Source: Oegoconia quadripuncta (lineage: Eukaryota > Arthropoda > Insecta > Lepidoptera > Autostichidae). Taken from it: DNA of 64,000 nt. Positions within the stretch are counted from its first letter, which is position 1, and each line of letters begins with the position of its first letter. The DNA is taken from contig OX438752.1 of assembly GCA_949316235.1 (NCBI GenBank), forward strand, positions 320,001 to 384,000, written 5' to 3'. A model generated the notes under the pieces. That model was not told the DNA's origin. It worked only from the letters and a program-made list of their open reading frames with translations, and made no database searches. Position numbers and translations under genes: made by a program. Below are positions 29,883-40,684 of the stretch, piece by piece.

Positions 29883-31105
29883 GAGTGACCAAACGTGCGC
29901 AATGTGACTAAAATATCCGGATTTTGTTAAAGTGTCCAGCTTTTTGTCAGGACTTTTCAAATTTATATATGGTAACCCTAGCTATATTATTATTGGCATT
30001 CGGCGAAGGGCTATTTTTCCTCAGCTATTTTCGGTTTTAAACCAGCCGCCAATGCGATTTGTGATACCTTCCTGTCACAGAGCCGCGGGACTGACAAAAT
30101 GGCCGACACAATTTATCGCTACCTTATCCCATGATCGAGCGTGAAAAGAGACAGTATTACGGGACATTACCATATGATTTACGACGACTGGAAATATAAA
30201 ATGTCATAATTTTTTCAAGCGAAACAGTATTTATCCTTTTCACAGATGGAGCTTATAATGAATTATATTATGATATACGCATTGGATGAATTTATTAGAA
30301 TGTAGAAGCTTCTGAATACAATTTCGGACTGTCATGATTGTCAAATAAATAAAAGCACTTTATTATTTTCGGGGCATTATTATAATGAATAATGTATTAG
30401 TACGAATTTTATTGTAATTTAGTTAAAACATTAACCATTCAATGTTAAAGTAACCGTTGTCAGTAACATAATAAGAATCTTTAATTGGCATAAGTTTGGT
30501 ATTAGTTTTCTGAATAAGAATTTGTAATAATGCTGTTGATTCTATGTAAATAAAATAAATAAATAAATTCCGTGTAGTGTACTTTTTAGCCGACTTAAAA
30601 AAGGAGGGAGTTCTCAATCTCAATTCGGCCGTTTGTACATTTTTTAATAAATTAAACTACCTAAGCCAATAACTTCTATTTCACTTACCTAATATGCCCT
30701 ATTTTTTTCCTTACGGTAAAAAAACTCACCCTGTATATTTTTGTACATTTTGTCCGTTATTTAGTATCCACAAGTACATGACTTTCCTAGTTTCATCATA
30801 ATCATCATATCAGCCGAAAGCCGTCCACTGCTGGACAAATACCTCCTTCAAAGATCTCCACAACGAAGGGTTCGAAATATTTTTTCGTCCTTAATTCACT
30901 GCCATAGTATAACTAATACAATTATACTTATCAATTGAGATAGGTTTCAAGTGTATAACATTCTAACCTTTTCGTCACAGTACATTTTTGAAAATGTAAT
31001 GTATGTCAAAAAAAATATAGCATCATTTAGGAAAAATAGTGATAAACATGATGTCAATACAAGAAATAAAGATAAATTTGCAGGTCACATAAGTCGCATC
31101 CGCAA
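29883..31105. other. Mostly unassigned
   Basis: 30645-30742 is a second family N end and 30785-30870 the reversed RTE 3' terminus ('gccgtccactgctggacaaatacctcc'). The remainder has no recognised gene or repeat. Confidence 0.4.
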
Positions 31106-31109
31106 AGTC

Positions 31110-31500
31110 AGTAATTAATTCAAAGGGTTATGTGTACGCTTTTTCAATAAGGTTCCAGTTGATATACAAAATCTTCCTCTCAAAAGATACTATAAAACAG
31201 AAACTTATTAACAAAGCATATTACTAAATATCAGACTATTTAGATGATAATCATCCCTCGACATAATCAGATCGTTCGCATGCCAGGCTATTTCACAATT
31301 AATAATGAAATATAAAAACCTATATGTAAAATCAAAGCCTGATTTTAAAAGAGCAACCCTTCGGTATTCTTGCTTGTTCTTCTCAGGGGAAAATTGCATT
31401 TTGAACAAGCAGTAGCTTAAAAAATGTTAAATTGACTATTGTAAGTGTAGGTACTCTGTGTACCTACAAAATAAAGCATTTTTGACTTTGACTTTGACTC
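31110..31500 (+). mobile_element. LINE-alpha 3' end, plus strand
   Basis: FNKVPVDIQNLPL is readable at 31140-31180, followed by stops. The 3' UTR has 'gttcttctcaggggaaaatt' and ends GACTTTGACTTTGAC at 31485-31499. Confidence 0.75.
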
Positions 31501-31835
31501 TTTCGTTCGTTTACGGGTTTTTTCATTCCCGATTTGACCAGGTAGTGAGACGCCGGGCATCGTCTTCTCCGTGGCTCGTTGCGTGATGTCGAGTTTTTTT
31601 TATGAGGCCAGTAAGAAATCACGTTGCAGTGCTATAAGTCATCACTGGTAAAGACTTTCTTCTTTAATCACTGAGCTATTTTGCGTTGACGTTGCGCAGT
31701 TTCCCGAAGAATTTGATTCGACGATTAGCGTCTTCGAGTTATATGCCTGCCCACTGCAACTTTAACTTACTAAAACGCTGGGCTATGTTAATGACTGTGG
31801 CGAAAACGTTTCGCTAGTACAGGGGGGCGACTCAC
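31500..31835 (-). pseudogene. LINE-delta RT remnant
   Basis: 'tttcattcccgatttgaccaggtagtgagacgccgggcatcg' and 'ataagtcatcactggtaaagactttc' in reverse encode the GVSLRD and LPVMTY regions of the 24525 copy. Severely decayed. Confidence 0.55.
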
Positions 31836-32794
31836 GGAGTGGCGGAGAGGAAAAAGTATGTATGGAGAGAAGTGGACTGTATTAAGTGATAGATGATTAT
31901 AGTCTTCAGCCTTCAGGTACAGCAAAATGCTATCACAATACGACTGTGATATGCTGTACTATCAAACCTTTCGACTTGAATAAGAATAGGCAAAAGCACC
32001 ACTCACCTCCGTTCTTTAGTAGAGGACAACAGCCACGGGTCGCTCTCAGCTGGACACACTAGGTTCTGTGCTATATATCAGGCCTTTATCTTCCGTTTTC
32101 AATAATTATTACAGCACATGCATAGTGTCCATGTCTTAAAAATTTGCAATTGACATTTTTTAACAATTGTATAGTGCGCGTATAAGGGGGCACATGCGTC
32201 AAGTGGCGCTCTCTCACCGGCGAAGTGCGAAATGTGAGCCCCGACATTTGGTCGGGAAAGTAAGTGGGTACCTTTATACCTAAGTCAATTCAGACGAAAG
32301 GATTGATCTAACAATGACTTTACTACGTATTTCTGCAATCGTCATTCGTTCTCGTAGTGTAACGTCGAGTATTAATGTTATTAGTGGGATAGGTACAATA
32401 CATAATTTGCGTCGCATTGATATTCCGTCGGCGTGGACTCGGTCGCAGGTGACGGCCATTGTATTCAACACCCGAGTCAATTATGGTGAAAGTTATTGCT
32501 GTGTGAAGTCAGTTTAGAGTCGGCATTTTGACACAGTTCGGGCCGTGGTGTGTGGTGTGGAATGTACATTGGGCTTTAAAGATGGACGGGTCCCACGGTA
32601 GGAGCTGGAGACTTGAGTACGTTACGTATTCTAAATCTCAACCTATGGATACGGAAATTGAAATGTAAGAGTTCTTTATTTCAAAGGACACAAGTCTAAA
32701 ATCTATAGTTATATTTTCTTATGTCTAATTTTTACATGCTTTATTTAGTTTGCAAATGTTCGTATGTAAGTAAGTAGGTATGTAGGTAAGTAAC
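31836..32794. other. No recognised feature
   Basis: Contains two opposite overlapping frames at 32280-32517 with no motif, and 'gtaagtaagtaggtatgtaggtaag' (32765-32790). No repeat family identified. Confidence 0.45.
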
Positions 32795-33012
32795 TTGTCT
32801 ACCAAAAGGGTGCGGGTTCGATTCCCGCTGGGGGCATATGTTTGTGTTATGAATACGGACATTTGTACCCGAGTTATGGATGTTTTCATTTATAATAACT
32901 AATTATTTACAAAAAAAAAATGTATCTATGTAGTACATCAACCATCTGGTATCCACAACACAAGCCTATAGTTGCTTACTGTGGAACTAGATGGTGCTTT
33001 GTGTTTGTCTGA
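32795..33012 (+). mobile_element. SINE A, 5'-truncated
   Basis: Starts within the tRNA head ('taccaaaagggtgcgggttcgattcccgct') and runs to 'gatggtgctttgtgtttgtc'. Confidence 0.8.
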
Positions 33013-33018
33013 AGATAT

Positions 33019-33300
33019 AAAAAAAATCAAACCATTTCTCAACTGCTTGCTGGTATCTGATTGAGCTGAAACTTGATATATTTATGTAAGTTCGGTGACA
33101 ATGCAATATTATGGCGCCATCGAGCTGATCTGATGATGGAGCTGGGATGTGGAGACCGGAACTCCCTGATGGCAAATTGCAAGGTAATCGAATTTGGTCT
33201 AATTTATTTTCTTGTCATGACCACTTTCCATTATACATGATGATGAGACTCTGAAAATGGAGCCAGAAGATTGTCACTGGGACTCCTTGATGGAGTAAGT
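33019..33300 (+). repeat. Family K repeat
   Basis: Shares with 48470-48725 'tatttatgtaagttcggtgacaatgcaatattatgg', 'gagctgatctgatgatgga', 'aactccctgatggcaa' and 'catgatgatg'. Non-coding, unclassified. Both copies follow other repeats. Confidence 0.6.
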
Positions 33301-33637
33301 TCCATCAAGGACATACACACAGCGCCATTTAGTTCCACGCTAAGCAAATAGGCTTGTATTATGGATACCTGATGGTTTTTTTTTTTTTTTTTTTTTATGC
33401 ACGACGGGTTCGTACGTGACCTCAATCACACCTGATGTTAAGTGAAGATGATATATATATCGTTGTTAAACTACACAAATATATTTTTTCTTGTAAATAA
33501 ATACATAAATAAATGGAAATCATCCATAGTCTGTATTAATCAAACAAACATATGCCCTTAGCGGGATCCGAACCCGCGACATTTTGGTACAGCAGTCAGA
33601 GTTTCTAACCACTACACCAAAGAGGTCATCAAAGCTA
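33300..33637 (-). mobile_element. SINE A interrupted by a SINE B fragment
   Basis: 3' end to 'tggatacctgatgg' (33304-33373), then a T run and the terminal ~60 bp of a minus SINE B (to 33450), then 'ttgttaaactacacaaata' and the head with B box at 33570-33581. Confidence 0.75.
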
Positions 33638-33689
33638 CTCGTCTTTGTACTTGAACAATATGTGATAATCATGATGAAATTTATATTTA

Positions 33690-34185
33690 TCAGCGCCATC
33701 TAGTTCCACAGTAAGCAACTAAGGCTTGTGTTGTGAATACCAGATGGCTGTTATACTACATACTTAAATACATTGTTTTTGTAATTTTTTTTTTTTTTTT
33801 TTTTATAAATATTTCGGACACTTACACCAATCATCTAGTCACCAAACTAAGCGAAGCTTGTGCTATGGAAACTAGATAACGGATAAACATACATAAATAT
33901 TTATATAAACATCTATGACTCGGGAATAAATGTTTGAATTCATCACACAAACATTTACCCCTCGCGGGATTCGAACCCGCAACCGTTGGTTTCGCTGACA
34001 GGGTCACTATCCACTACACCAATCGGTCGTCAATAATACTTATTACAAATGAAAACATCCATAACTCGGGTACACATGTCCGTATTCATCACACAAACAT
34101 ATGCCCCTAGAGGGATTCGAACCCACAACCTTATGGTATAGTGGTCAGAGTTGCTAACCACTACACCAAACAGTTTGTCGGCATT
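33690..34185 (-). mobile_element. SINE A interrupted by SINE D
   Basis: 3' part 33690-33790 and 5' part 34031-34180 ('gaaaacatccataactcggg' through 'ccactacaccaaac') are separated by SINE D. Confidence 0.8.
33805..34030 (-). mobile_element. SINE D, complete, inserted in SINE A
   Basis: Poly-T at 33787-33804, then 'atttcggacacttacaccaatcatctagtc', body, reversed B box GGATTCGAACCC at about 33967-33978, and head 'ccactacaccaatcggtcgtc'. Best full-length reference for family D. Confidence 0.85.
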
Positions 34186-34189
34186 TATT

Positions 34190-34648
34190 TACAAACATAT
34201 TAGGGCTTTACGTCGTACAGTACGTCTTATTTCATAAGCATATCACATTGCCCTTTAAATTAAGGCCTCTACGTACACACATCAAAGCTTTTCACATTCA
34301 GTCCCTTTGTATCTCACTTAACAACGTCCGAGACAGAATTAGGGACCCTTCCTCCTATTACCTGAGGACTTTAAATAGATGGTCTCAATTAGCGGCGAGT
34401 AAGTGAGAGGTAATTAGTTTATTTGTGAAGTAGAAACTGAACCGAGAGCGGTTTGCGGTAAACCACCTCGGGCTAATGAGATGAAGCCTTAAAGGTCAAG
34501 CTGAGAATTTAAATAAAGAACCTCACGAGGAAGGTCTCGTTATTTTTCAGCACACAGCTTATTAAAGTTACTGGGAGAGAATTCTAGAATCATCGAAACG
34601 TATTTTCCTATGAATACAATACAGTCGGGTAGAGAAGGCACTTAAATT
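34190..34648. other. Non-repetitive stretch, possibly conserved non-coding
   Basis: No family found. Sequence complexity is higher than in neighbouring repeats ('gggacccttcctcctattacctgagg', 'tctcaattagcggcgagtaagtgag'). No long frame. Could be a regulatory element; only comparison can show this. Confidence 0.3.
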
Positions 34649-34649
34649 T

Positions 34650-35212
34650 TTTGTTACGGGTTGTTAGTTGACCTCAATCACACCTGATGTTAAGTGAAGA
34701 TTTTAACCGCCTCCGTGGCTCAATGTAAACAACATTGGGTTTACGATTCGGAGGTCGCGGGTTCGATCCCCAGCGGGGTACATGTTTAAGTACTCGGTTT
34801 GGTTGGTGGTAGGGCATTTTAAATGTCCGCTTGGCTAGCTACCACCATCTTATCTAAATCTGCCGCCAAGCTGCAATGTTAATAGCATTGTCGTGTTCCG
34901 GTTGTCAGAGATAAGATAGCCAGTCCCCCAAATGTGTTGGGGTTTCCGGGTCAGTACGCTTCCATCTTCGACCTCATCTTCACTTAACATCAGGTGTGAT
35001 TGAGGTCAAGTACCAACCCGTTATGCATAAAACCAAAAAAAAAAAAAAAAAAAGATGAGGTCGAAGGTGGAAGCGTACTGCCCCGGAAACCCTAACACAT
35101 TTGGGGCGACTATCATATCTCTGACAACCGGAACACAACAATGCTATTAACATTGCTGTTTGGCGTCGGATTTAGATAAGATGGTGGTAGCTAGCCATGC
35201 GGACATTTTATA
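34650..35212 (-). mobile_element. SINE B interrupted by a second SINE B
   Basis: The 3' end 'ttgacctcaatcacacctgatgttaagtgaagat' (34669-34702) is separated from its continuation 'gatgaggtcgaaggtggaag' (35054 on) by a plus copy. Confidence 0.85.
34706..35053 (+). mobile_element. SINE B, full-length, young
   Basis: Complete head, B box GGTTCGATCCC near 34761, body and a long A tail (35036-35053). Inserted in a minus SINE B, with AAGAT at both edges as the probable target duplication. Confidence 0.9.
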
Positions 35213-35284
35213 TGTTACTGACAATAATTATCATTATAATTTAATCGATTATACAATAAAATTGATACTTTTACATTATCTATC

Positions 35285-35640
35285 TAACTAATGTTATGAA
35301 TGCGAAAGTTTGGATGTTTGACAATCTGTTTGGTGTAATGGTTAGCAACCCTGACCACTATACCAAAAGGTTGCGGGTTCGAATCCCGCTAGGGGCATAT
35401 GTTTGTGTGATGAATACGGACATGTGTACCCGAGTTATGGATGTTTTCATTTATAATAAGTACTCGTATATAATAAAATATGTATTTATGTATTATATCA
35501 ATCATCTGGTATCCACAACACAAGCATATAGTTGCTTACTGTGGAACTAGATGGCGCTGTGTGTATGTCTAAGGATATTTATTTATTTATTTATTGTTAC
35601 TCACTCACGGCGCAACGGGTGAACGGATTTGTTTGAAATT
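35285..35640 (+). mobile_element. Family Q tail split by SINE A
   Basis: 'taactaatgttatgaatgcgaaagtttggatgtttg' is continued after the SINE by 'gttactcactcacggcgcaacgggtgaacggatttg'. The undisrupted start is at 40688-40725. Confidence 0.6.
35320..35590 (+). mobile_element. SINE A, full-length
   Basis: 'acaatctgtttggtgtaatggttagcaacc', B box GGTTCGAATCC near 35379, complete body, (TTTA)n tail. Confidence 0.88.
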
Positions 35641-36085
35641 TTAATTTAATTTATTTTATTGGGCATACAGAACAAGTTACAGTATAACAAGGCCGAATAC
35701 ATAGAACTTATAAAACTAGACTAAACTCTGGGTATGTATGCACAGAATGAAAATCATGCTAGCAGTGTAACAATCAATCTAACATTCAATTATCGGTGAT
35801 GAAGTAAGAAAGAAGTAATTAATCGTTCTAAAGTTGAGTCACAAAATAAACTTAGCCAAACTTAATTACAAAATATCAGCTTTGTTTGTCTTCTAAACGT
35901 AAGTAAATTGTGTACAAAAATATCCAAGGAAGAACACTCAGCCACAGTTGCATTGTACAAGCGGCACATTCTGACTACGGGATTATAAAAAGAAGTATTA
36001 TTTCTATACACTTGAAGAACAAACAGTCTGGGAAATTTGGTATATAGGTAGAATATATCCTAAATAGCAGGCGGAAAGCTAGTTA
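35640..36085 (-). mobile_element. Probable LINE 3' end
   Basis: 'aatttattttattgggcatacagaacaagttacag' is the reversed tail of a LINE 3' end. 36035-36080 is a family Q phrase ('tttggtatataggtagaatatatcc'). No frame. Confidence 0.4.
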
Positions 36086-36154
36086 TTATATAAATATCAA
36101 TAAAAACAATGCTCACTAAATATACGAGTCGTTATGTCAACCCCTTCGGCGGAT

Positions 36155-36320
36155 AATGACCACAACTGAAAAAGACCACAAATAAAAATGTCCACTTCTT
36201 AAAATGACCACTTCTCAAAATGACCACTTTATGAATTTCCTGTTCTTAAAATGACCATTTCTTAAAATGACTACATCTGTGAATGACCACTTCTTAAAAT
36301 GACTACAGCTAAAAAAATGC
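36155..36320. repeat. Degenerate 16-18-bp tandem array
   Basis: About eight units of the form AAAATGACCACTTCTT with variable length and substitutions (TGACTACA, TGACCATT). Confidence 0.75.
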
Positions 36321-36339
36321 TTATTCTAATGAGTTTATT

Positions 36340-36584
36340 TAATTATTTATTTGTAAAACGTCGTTTGACGTCTTTCTCCCTTCGAACATTTCGTGGGAGG
36401 CCCGCTAGTATCGTGGCTGGAATCTCTCGTCACCTCATTAATTAGCATCTTCACTTCATCTTCATTATTAATGTCCAAGGGAGATTGTAGACGAAATGCG
36501 ACAGCTGTCGCGATTTATAATATTAGATAGACTAGCTTTCCGCCCGCGGCTTCTCCTGCGTGGAGTCACTATACCACGAATATT
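36340..36584. other. Non-repetitive stretch with a 14-bp palindrome
   Basis: GCGACAGCTGTCGC near 36503-36516. 36535-36575 is a reversed family Q end ('agctttccgcccgcggcttc'). Nothing else supported. Confidence 0.35.
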
Positions 36585-36925
36585 CAAAATCAAAAATCAA
36601 AATCAAAATATTTTTATTTCATAGGACAAAATTATCACTTGAAAACGTCACTATTAATATTAATATTACATTATAGTTTAAATTTACTGCTCATTCACAA
36701 AGCTGACTCCCCAGAGAAGAACGAGCAAGAAACTCTAGGGTTGCTCTTTTAAACAGATTATAGGTTGCGATTTGATAATTATATGAATAGACAGCTATGT
36801 CCATGCTTGCTTATCATTCAAATAGTCAGTGATGTTATAATAGCCTTTTGTTAATAATTTCTGTTTTATGATTGCTTTAAATTATTCTTCTTTTAATTAT
36901 TCTTCTTATTAAATATTCTTAATTT
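36585..36925 (-). mobile_element. LINE-alpha 3' end, cut by an LTR
   Basis: (AAAATC)n tail, 'gagaagaacgagcaagaaac' block and coding end to about 36880, where AT-rich sequence and then the LTR primer-binding region begin. Confidence 0.7.
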
Positions 36926-36930
36926 GTTTA

Positions 36931-37444
36931 TCCCGCGTTGGGCGCCAATGTGGCACTACTCCTGAACCAGGCTTCCAATTGATTGCTCAGGAGTAGGCCG
37001 CAATAAATAATAGAAATAGGAACAATTGAATATTGTATCGTAATAAAAAGGCACTCTGAAAAAGGTATAAAAACACTGAATATGAACATAAAAGATAGAT
37101 TGAATAAAACACATAAGAATTTAGAATAGAAACCGAACACAATAAACACTACAAAACACTCACGTTATAAAACAATGCCTTTACGAATGATAATGAACTG
37201 TATAATAAGAAATTCGATAGCTCCAGCGCACTCAGCGGAAATATAATAGAATTAGGTTACAATATAGTAAGTTTGACAGATACGTCCGAGCTTTTGAACT
37301 GTTGAAAATATAATGACGTTGTTTTGTTCGGCCGTCTGAATTCGAAATAGGAATTTGAATTTAAATATAAAGAAACGAAAAGGAAAAAGAACAAAAAGAT
37401 TACTAATTAAAATCACCAACGAGACGCAATACCGTCACGTTACA
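36931..37444 (-). mobile_element. LTR with primer-binding site (LTR retrotransposon end)
   Basis: On minus, a 496-bp LTR (37444 to 36949) begins TGTAACGTGACGG and ends GTGCCACA, giving the canonical TG...CA. One base later TGGCGCCCAACGCGGGA (36947-36931) matches the 3' end of tRNA-Lys(1,2) over its first 12-13 bases: a primer-binding site. Internal sequence beyond the site is lost, so this is a single LTR plus leader stub. No TATA box was assigned. Confidence 0.72.
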
Positions 37445-37479
37445 AACTACTCACTTTAGCGGGATAAAAAATACATACC

Positions 37480-37900
37480 TATATACATATCCGTTGGGGC
37501 AGGGAGAGACCATTGACTTCCACTTACGACGACCTTCACATACTAGTATTGCCTTTTCCACTCTCATTAAAATGCTTCATACACGCTCTTTGGTAAGTGG
37601 TTGACCGCATCTGACCTTTTGTGAGTACATCAGTCACTTGATTGACGTACGTCCTTCTTGGTCGACGTTTACCGTTACGCTTTCGTTAATCTCCTTTCAC
37701 TCATTCGTTCTATATGCTCAAAACCTTAACATACGTCGTTTAACTTCTATCTTTCTCACTACGTCATCTTGTACGCCAGCACCTTTCTGTAATCCCACAA
37801 TTCTAATCTATGATTTAAAGTACCTCCACATATACTCCACAGATTCTACGCGGATATGCTCTACCTGTATACCAAATTTCATCCAAACCCGTTCATCCGT
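37480..37900 (-). pseudogene. LINE-epsilon-like RT C-terminal remnant
   Basis: Minus-strand text in shifting frames includes CGQPLTKERV and RRKWKSMVSPCPNGY, the end of an RTE-like RT. Upstream 'ctgtaatcccacaattctaatcta' in reverse is the preceding region. 37840-37900 is family Q-like. Confidence 0.5.
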
Positions 37901-38204
37901 TGAGGCGTGATTGGGCAACAAAGAAATAAACAAACGCACTTCAAAATATCATATTAGTTAGAAGTCAGATTGTACCGTTTTAGGGTCAATTGGAAATTGA
38001 TAAAACTCTATCTTGGAAATTTGACAATTGTACTTTGAATTTCGAGGAGGGAATAAAATCCGACCGTCTTGAACTCCCAACGGAAAGACGAGGGTGATAA
38101 ATAATTTCGTTTATGTATTATTTACTATTATATGTATTTATTTACAAAAAAAATGTATTTGTGTAGTTTATTATACAACTGAATATCTTATTAATAAATA
38201 AATA

Positions 38205-38320
38205 AATAAAATATCCTTAGACATACACACAGCGCCATCTAGTTCCACAGTAAGCAACTATATGCTTGTGTTGTGGATACCAGATGGTTGATATAATACA
38301 TAAATACATTTATTGTGTCG
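38205..38320 (-). mobile_element. SINE A, 3' half
   Basis: 'atatccttagacatacacacagcgccatctagttcc' to 'ggatggttgatataatacataaataca'-like end. No head. Confidence 0.75.
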
Positions 38321-39049
38321 TAATTATATAAATATATAATTAATTCAATCTTTATTATCATAAATATTAACCTATATTTATGTCTTACTAAAACATTTGT
38401 TACTTACTTCATAATAGAAGTTGTAGCTACAATTCATTATGAAATGGGATCCATATATAACTTCAACTGTAACACAAAAATGCATTTAAAATGCCTTCTA
38501 GACATAACAGAATCAAGTACCATACATGGCATTCCCTTGTATGAGGTCGAACCTGCTACCCCGTTGGGGACATAAATGGCACTGTACAGTTATGTCCGTG
38601 AGTGACCTGCGCTTGCGACGCTGTGGGAACCGATATCGTCCACCTATGGAAAAAGAACACAGCCATGGGAATAAGGTTCCTTTTTCCTTTCCGTTCAAGG
38701 ATGTCACAGGAAATGTTTAAAAACCGAAAAACCCGGCAACGTATTTTGTGGACGTCCATGTTGGGTTTGTTACCGTAAAATGTATGCTATGACACTCCGC
38801 GTACCAAAACGAGTCTACAGACTCCATGCACTTCGAAATCGGTCAAGCCGTTTAGGATACAGGATAAATACACTCGAAAAACATTACTCTCCTTCCTTGG
38901 GCAGTCGGGTAAAAATGTAAGTTGTTCGGTTTGACGTTCTGAACAACCATACAAAATGGTGATTAAATCTACAATCTCTATTTCAAAGAAATACACCAAA
39001 ACATCTGTGTTATAAGCTTAACAAATATCTACAAACATGGCTAATAAGC
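38321..39049. other. Mostly unassigned
   Basis: 38780-38960 has LINE-tail phrases ('cttcgaaatcggtcaagccgtttagg', 'gggcagtcgggtaaaaatgtaag'). Overlapping frames at 38513-38759 occur on both strands and have no motif. Confidence 0.35.
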
Positions 39050-39292
39050 ATTTTTTATGCACAACGGGTTGGTATTTGACCTCAATCACAGCTGATGTTA
39101 AGTGAACATGAGATCGAAGGTGGAAGCGTACTGACCCAGAAACGTATTTGGGGGACTGGCTATGTTATTTTTGACAACCGGAACACAACAATGCTATTAA
39201 CATTGCTGTTTGGAGGCAGATTTAGATAAGATGGTGGTAGCTAGCCAGGTGGACATTTAAAATGCCCTACCACCAACAAAACTGAGTACTTA
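39050..39292 (-). mobile_element. SINE B, head missing
   Basis: From poly-T/'atgcacaacgggttggta' to 'caccaacaaaactgagtactt'. A few internal deletions. Confidence 0.82.
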
Positions 39293-39349
39293 CACTTCAA
39301 CGCAACAGCTAATTGAAAGTAACAAATAAGATTTATTGTGCAGGGTGAT

Positions 39350-39475
39350 GAATCTATTTTTAATTCCCGACGGAAAACGACGGTGTTATGTGTTTGCCGG
39401 CGTTGTTTGCGTTTGTTTCCGTCCATATGTATCACAGTTGTGCGTGGTCCAATTTGAGTACGATTTTTTTGTAAA
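39350..39475 (+). mobile_element. Family I retroelement tail
   Basis: 'attcccgacggaaaacgacggtgttatgtgtttgcc' and 'gtgcgtggtccaatttgagtacgatttt', in the order of 60625-60760. Confidence 0.5.
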
Positions 39476-39984
39476 GACTAAACGAGAGGCCAATGTGGGA
39501 AGGAGTCACAATACACATAACGGTAAATGTTGTCATCCTAGTATCTGAAATTGTTTTATGAAAGCTTTGAGAAATATCCCCAGAAATGAGCCCGGGGTTG
39601 AACAAATGTTGTTCCAATCAAAGCACAAAATCCCTTGGGATCTAATCGTTTTAGAGACAATAAGATTGCGCAAACTTACGGGTTGGGAACCCTAGCGGGC
39701 GGGGACGGTGGAGGGGGCGAGTAAGTGGCCATTTCCAGCAATACTGCTAAGTGGCAGTTAATCAGGAGTTAGTGGAATCACCGGTTAATTCGCGGATGTT
39801 AATTAAGGATTTATGTTTAGTCTGCCTCCGGGCCGGCAGCGGCGCTCTCCGATAACTATTATCACAGGGTCATACGACATATTACCTTATCCTTGTAGGA
39901 TAAGGAACTTGTGAATCAGTCGCATTGAAGCACTCGTAGCGCAGTCTGGTGGTGATATTACAGATAAGCTGCTTATCCTGAAGT

Positions 39985-40335
39985 CCAGGCTTAGACGCAC
40001 CCCTATCCAGAACGGCCAAACACCTTATGTATGAATGTTCAGTCGGGATGTTCGAAATAAGTTGCACGTAATGTTCAGAGATCCATGTAGTCGGGGCACG
40101 ACTACGTTGAGAACCCGGAGCACACCGCCTTCCATCAGATCTTTCTCTGTAGGAGACCGAATCCAGGCCAGAGCCTACTCCGACCATAAACGAAAATGGG
40201 AGTTCGGCACGATAGTACGCCTGCTGGGGCGACTGCATTATGAGGTGTAAATCGATGATGGCGTTGCGTGGCGCAGGCACCTTGAGCAACTGCTACCGGC
40301 CCCGGGAGTTGGGCAGCCAGGAAAGCCAGGAAGCC
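39985..40335 (+). pseudogene. Ty3/Gypsy-like pol C-terminal remnant
   Basis: The plus frame reads RRTPIQNGQTPYV, stop, MFSRDVRNKLHVMF, then RSFSVGDRIQARAYSDHKRK, WEFGTIVRLLGRLHYEV, stop, DDGVAWRRHLEQLL. The '-F-x-G-D-x-V/I-x-A-R-x-Y' and 'G-x-x-x-x-x-L-G-x-x-x-Y-x-V' pattern is the small beta-barrel at the end of Ty3/Gypsy integrases. At least two in-frame stops inactivate it. Protease, RT and the integrase core are absent. Confidence 0.68.
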
Positions 40336-40384
40336 AGCCAGATATTTGGGAGTTTTATGTATTAATACAAGATGATAGTCTATT

Positions 40385-40560
40385 ATTTTCAACCCCAGAC
40401 GCAAAAAGAGAGATGTCATAAGTTTGACCGCTATATGTGTGTTTGCCTGAGGTACCGTAGCTCTTAAACGGGTGAACCGATTTGAATGCGGTTTTTTCTA
40501 TTTGAAAGCAGGTTTTCTAGCGGTGGTTTTTATCAGCTGATTTGTTTTACTTCAACATTC
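40385..40560 (+). mobile_element. Family I-like retroelement tail
   Basis: 'agtttgaccgctatatgtgtgtttgcc', 'gtagctcttaaacgggtgaaccgatttgaatgcggttttttct'. Matches the family I box order. Confidence 0.5.
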
Positions 40561-40684
40561 ACGTGAACGAAGACGCGGGCGAAAATACGCGAAGGACAGT
40601 CCCTTAGTCTCCTTTTACGACATCCACGGAGCATAAGATTTGGAACGCTATTTCTAGTAAAGGAAGGTCGATTACCTCCCATCA

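Noticed and set aside
39882..40419. Minus frames of 135 and 94 codons
   Set aside because: They lie antisense to the recognisable Ty3/Gypsy pol remnant on the plus strand.
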